This document shows positions 62,152-64,000 of a stretch of DNA of 64,000 nt, piece after piece. Numbering within the stretch: position 1 is the first letter of the stretch; the number at the start of each line of letters is the position of its first letter. Origin of the DNA: Bdellovibrio sp. 22V (GTDB lineage Bacteria > Bdellovibrionota > Bdellovibrionia > Bdellovibrionales > Bdellovibrionaceae); contig NZ_CP125854.1 in NCBI RefSeq assembly GCF_030169785.1, positions 682,001-746,000 of the forward strand. Direction: 5' to 3'. Under the pieces are notes generated by a model. That model was not told the origin of the DNA. It made no database searches and saw nothing but the letters and a program-made list of their open reading frames with translations. The translations under genes and the position numbers were made by a program.

Positions 62152-63264
62152 TTAAACAGATCTTAAGCAGACTTGCCATTGCTTCATTCCCATTTGGAAT
62201 TCCAGCTTGGCAATTTCCATCTCACGTCTGATTTCTGCAAGCTTGTGATCGTAAGCCTCTTTCAGCTCTTCACGTTTGCGAGCCGCATCGACTTTGAATT
62301 GTTCGTAGTCTTCACGCAACTTTTTCATTTTGTTTTGCGCTTCAAGAATTTTTTCTTTCATGGCTTGCAGTTTCTCGTCCGCGAAGCCATGCATTTTCAT
62401 TTCAGCAGCTTCTGCCTGCAAGCGAGCTTTCAAAATCTCGGCATTGGAGATTTGACGAAGCTTTGTCGCCAAGCCCATGAAGTTCAAAGTGCGAATCGTC
62501 CACTTAGTCGGATCCCAGTGATACCACTTGATACCGTTACGATAGTCGATTTGAAATTTATGATGGAAGTTATGATAACCTTCTCCATGAGTCAAAACCG
62601 CCACGAACCATGAATCGCGCGCAGAGATCTCTTTAGAGTAGGTTTGTTTGCCCAAAGTATGGCAAAGAGAGTTCACAAAGAAAGTGCTTTGTTGAGTCAA
62701 AGCGATGCGTAGACCGCCACCGATCACCAAGCCGCCCAACCACGAACCCATCATCCAGCCAATCAAAGTCGGAAGGGCAAAACCTGTAAGAATCGCCAAG
62801 GGCACATAATATTTGTGTTGGAATGTGACCATCCAGTCTTTTTGTAAATCCGGAGCCACGATTTTTTGATCGACAGAGTCCTTAAAGAACAACCAGCCCA
62901 TGTGTGCGTACCAGAAGCCTTCATTGATGTTGTAAGGATCTTTCTCTCCATCAATGTGCGTGTGGTGACGGCGGTGGTCTGAAGACCATTTCAAGGCAGA
63001 GCCTTGGAAGCCCGAAGCACCCACCAAGAGGAATAAGGCCTTTGCGATAGGATGCGCATCATAACTTTTATGAGAGAAAAGACGGTGGTAGCCCGCTGTG
63101 ATACTCAAGTTTGTCGCGGCTGCAAAGATAAGAGCAAAGAGGAGAAGGTCCCATTGAAAACCATAGTTATAGAAGTAAATGGGAGCAAGAATCAGAGTCA
63201 CCAGTGGATTGATTGTGAGGAAGAGCGCCACCGGCCATTCAATACGTTTTTTAGTCATTTGCAC
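62152..63264 (-). CDS. Acyl-CoA/acyl-lipid delta-9 desaturase with a C-terminal coiled coil
   Basis: The 370-residue product has a membrane fatty-acid desaturase core with His boxes HRLFSH, HRRHHTH and HNFHHKF and four hydrophobic segments. The last 100 or so residues (about 268-370) form a charged, heptad-like coiled coil (KLRELREDY-type pattern) absent from typical stearoyl desaturases of about 270-300 residues. The enzyme adds a double bond to membrane fatty acids. The tail may mediate oligomer or partner contacts. The 228-base region up to the partial gene at 63494 contains only short palindromes (AATGCATT near 63309; GCGTT...AACGC near 63361). Confidence 0.9.
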   Translation of the reverse strand: MQMTKKRIEWPVALFLTINPLVTLILAPIYFYNYGFQWDLLLFALIFAAATNLSITAGYHRLFSHKSYDAHPIAKALFLLVGASGFQGSALKWSSDHRRHHTHIDGEKDPYNINEGFWYAHMGWLFFKDSVDQKIVAPDLQKDWMVTFQHKYYVPLAILTGFALPTLIGWMMGSWLGGLVIGGGLRIALTQQSTFFVNSLCHTLGKQTYSKEISARDSWFVAVLTHGEGYHNFHHKFQIDYRNGIKWYHWDPTKWTIRTLNFMGLATKLRQISNAEILKARLQAEAAEMKMHGFADEKLQAMKEKILEAQNKMKKLREDYEQFKVDAARKREELKEAYDHKLAEIRREMEIAKLEFQMGMKQWQVCLRSV

Positions 63265-63493
63265 CTCTAGCCTTGAAGTCTATCAGAGGGCCCAAGAATT
63301 CAATACTTAAATGCATTAGCCAAGTGCAAAATGACGGTTCCTTTACTCATTTTAGCGGGTGCGTTGGTGATTAAAACGCTCTCATTAGAGTTCGCGGAAT
63401 TTCCCGAAATAAATCGTTTTTTTTACCATCCTGATTGGAGATTAAGACCTTCGTCGTACTCTCTTTTGTGAGGTAATTTGTTAACTTCAATCT

Positions 63494-64000
63494 ATGCTCA
63501 TCGATGTACTGCGCCCGGAAGCTTGGGAAGATTTAAATGACCGCGTTAAAACTTCCCTCGAGTTGGATGTAAAAATCCGCGCGCGTTCTTATGCGGGATT
63601 AGGCCAAGCTGTGTTCGAGATTTCGCAGGGAACAGCGCAATTTATGTCGCATAAAAAAGCCATTGGTGTGCTCCAAGGTCAAACCTCCGTTTTTGATTCT
63701 TTACTGCCGTACTACTACAAAGAAACTTACGACGTCGCCGTGCTGTCACATCTTAAGCTCGCGAATGTGAAGGAGTGGGTCGAAGGACTTAAGAAGGACA
63801 CTTGTTTTGTTCTTTACAGTGAAGATCATCCGGTGACAGGAGAAAAATACGGCTTTGTCGAAGAATTGGATAAACTGCTTAACGAGAAAAGAATTTTTTC
63901 TTTTCGCGTATCTCATGCGACACATTTTCACGAAAAAATAGAAATCAGACCTTACACGGTCCGTCTTTGTTCTTTCACTGCCTCCGCCGCGGTCGCTGTT
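63494..64000 (+). CDS. Partial gene, possible PLP-transferase-like protein (runs off the window)
   Basis: An uninterrupted reading frame of 169 codons runs to the right edge from ATG at 63494. The visible part contains SQGTAQFMSHKKAIGV, VAVLSHLKLANVKEWVEGL and CFVLYSEDHPVTGEKYGFVEELDKLL. The layout loosely resembles the large domain of fold-type I PLP enzymes, but no PLP lysine is visible. I do not recognise a family with confidence. The ribosome site is weak (GAGG about 21 bases upstream). Confidence 0.6.
   Translation, partial: MLIDVLRPEAWEDLNDRVKTSLELDVKIRARSYAGLGQAVFEISQGTAQFMSHKKAIGVLQGQTSVFDSLLPYYYKETYDVAVLSHLKLANVKEWVEGLKKDTCFVLYSEDHPVTGEKYGFVEELDKLLNEKRIFSFRVSHATHFHEKIEIRPYTVRLCSFTASAAVAV

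Noticed and set aside
63394-63412. Similarity of GGAATTTCCCGAAATA near 63396 to GGAATTTCCGAAATA near 60507
   Set aside because: The match is about 15 bases with one gap and has no shared flanks; it could be chance.

Overview
The window looks like chromosomal DNA of a Bdellovibrio-type predatory bacterium (Bdellovibrionota). The base composition is moderate. There are many lipoproteins and secreted proteins, several signalling proteins (two histidine kinases, a degenerate GGDEF protein, two PilZ proteins, a class III cyclase-like protein, a receptor and a REC-CheX protein), and a cell-wall L,D-transpeptidase-like enzyme. This assignment comes from gene content only. I saw no rRNA, tRNA, CRISPR array, insertion sequence or prophage. 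Genes are densely packed and no gene-free stretch exceeds 300 bases.

Layout. 1-12.2 kb: the start of nadB (reverse), then a forward run of a membrane histidine kinase, a REC-GAF-degenerate GGDEF protein, alanine racemase, an Mla-type ABC/MCE lipid transport set, a GYF-TPR membrane protein, a lipoprotein, a YhaM-like exonuclease and a short CysE. 12.2-13.6 kb: a 39-residue basic peptide gene with its own terminator, then a stand-alone ribosomal protein S4 paralogue coupled to a 72-residue protein. 13.6-17.6 kb (reverse): a secreted DUF1588-like / DUF1501-like / lipoprotein operon. 17.7-21.7 kb (reverse): HAD hydrolase, RsmI-like methyltransferase, HrpB helicase. 21.7-24.8 kb: a PhnD-C-E transporter and a thioesterase. 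24.8-30.6 kb: a DUF2917 protein, a MocR regulator, divergent REC-CheX and GYF-GYF-PilZ genes, and secreted or membrane proteins. 30.7-35.3 kb: a heterodimeric ABC exporter preceded by a 46-residue ORF and divergent from an XRE-type regulator. 35.4-42.2 kb: secreted proteins, a chemoreceptor, a YceI/MNIO(DUF692)/DUF2063 operon and a subtilisin. 42.4-48.5 kb: nuoB-CD-E-F-G-I. 48.6-64 kb: TMEM175-like channel, ThpR, TerC with a NhaR-like regulator, a lytic transglycosylase, a methyltransferase/cyclase/PilZ-methyltransferase operon, a kinase/regulator pair, a permuted papain-like lipoprotein, a desaturase with a coiled-coil tail, and one partial gene.

How the parts connect. Cyclic-dinucleotide and chemotaxis signalling recur: the degenerate GGDEF protein keeps an inhibitory-site RxxD, and the REC-CheX and PilZ genes share an intergenic region holding two divergent sigma-28-like promoters of the same form (TAAG-N15-xCCGATAx). 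The nuo cluster encodes only the peripheral arm of complex I, so the membrane arm must be encoded elsewhere. The best candidates for something new are the MNIO operon, which has no cysteine-containing precursor and is joined to YceI; the 46-residue ORF, exporter and regulator locus with direct-repeat operator candidates; the PilZ-methyltransferase/cyclase operon, in which two cyclase catalytic positions are changed; and the paired divergent sigma-28-like promoters.
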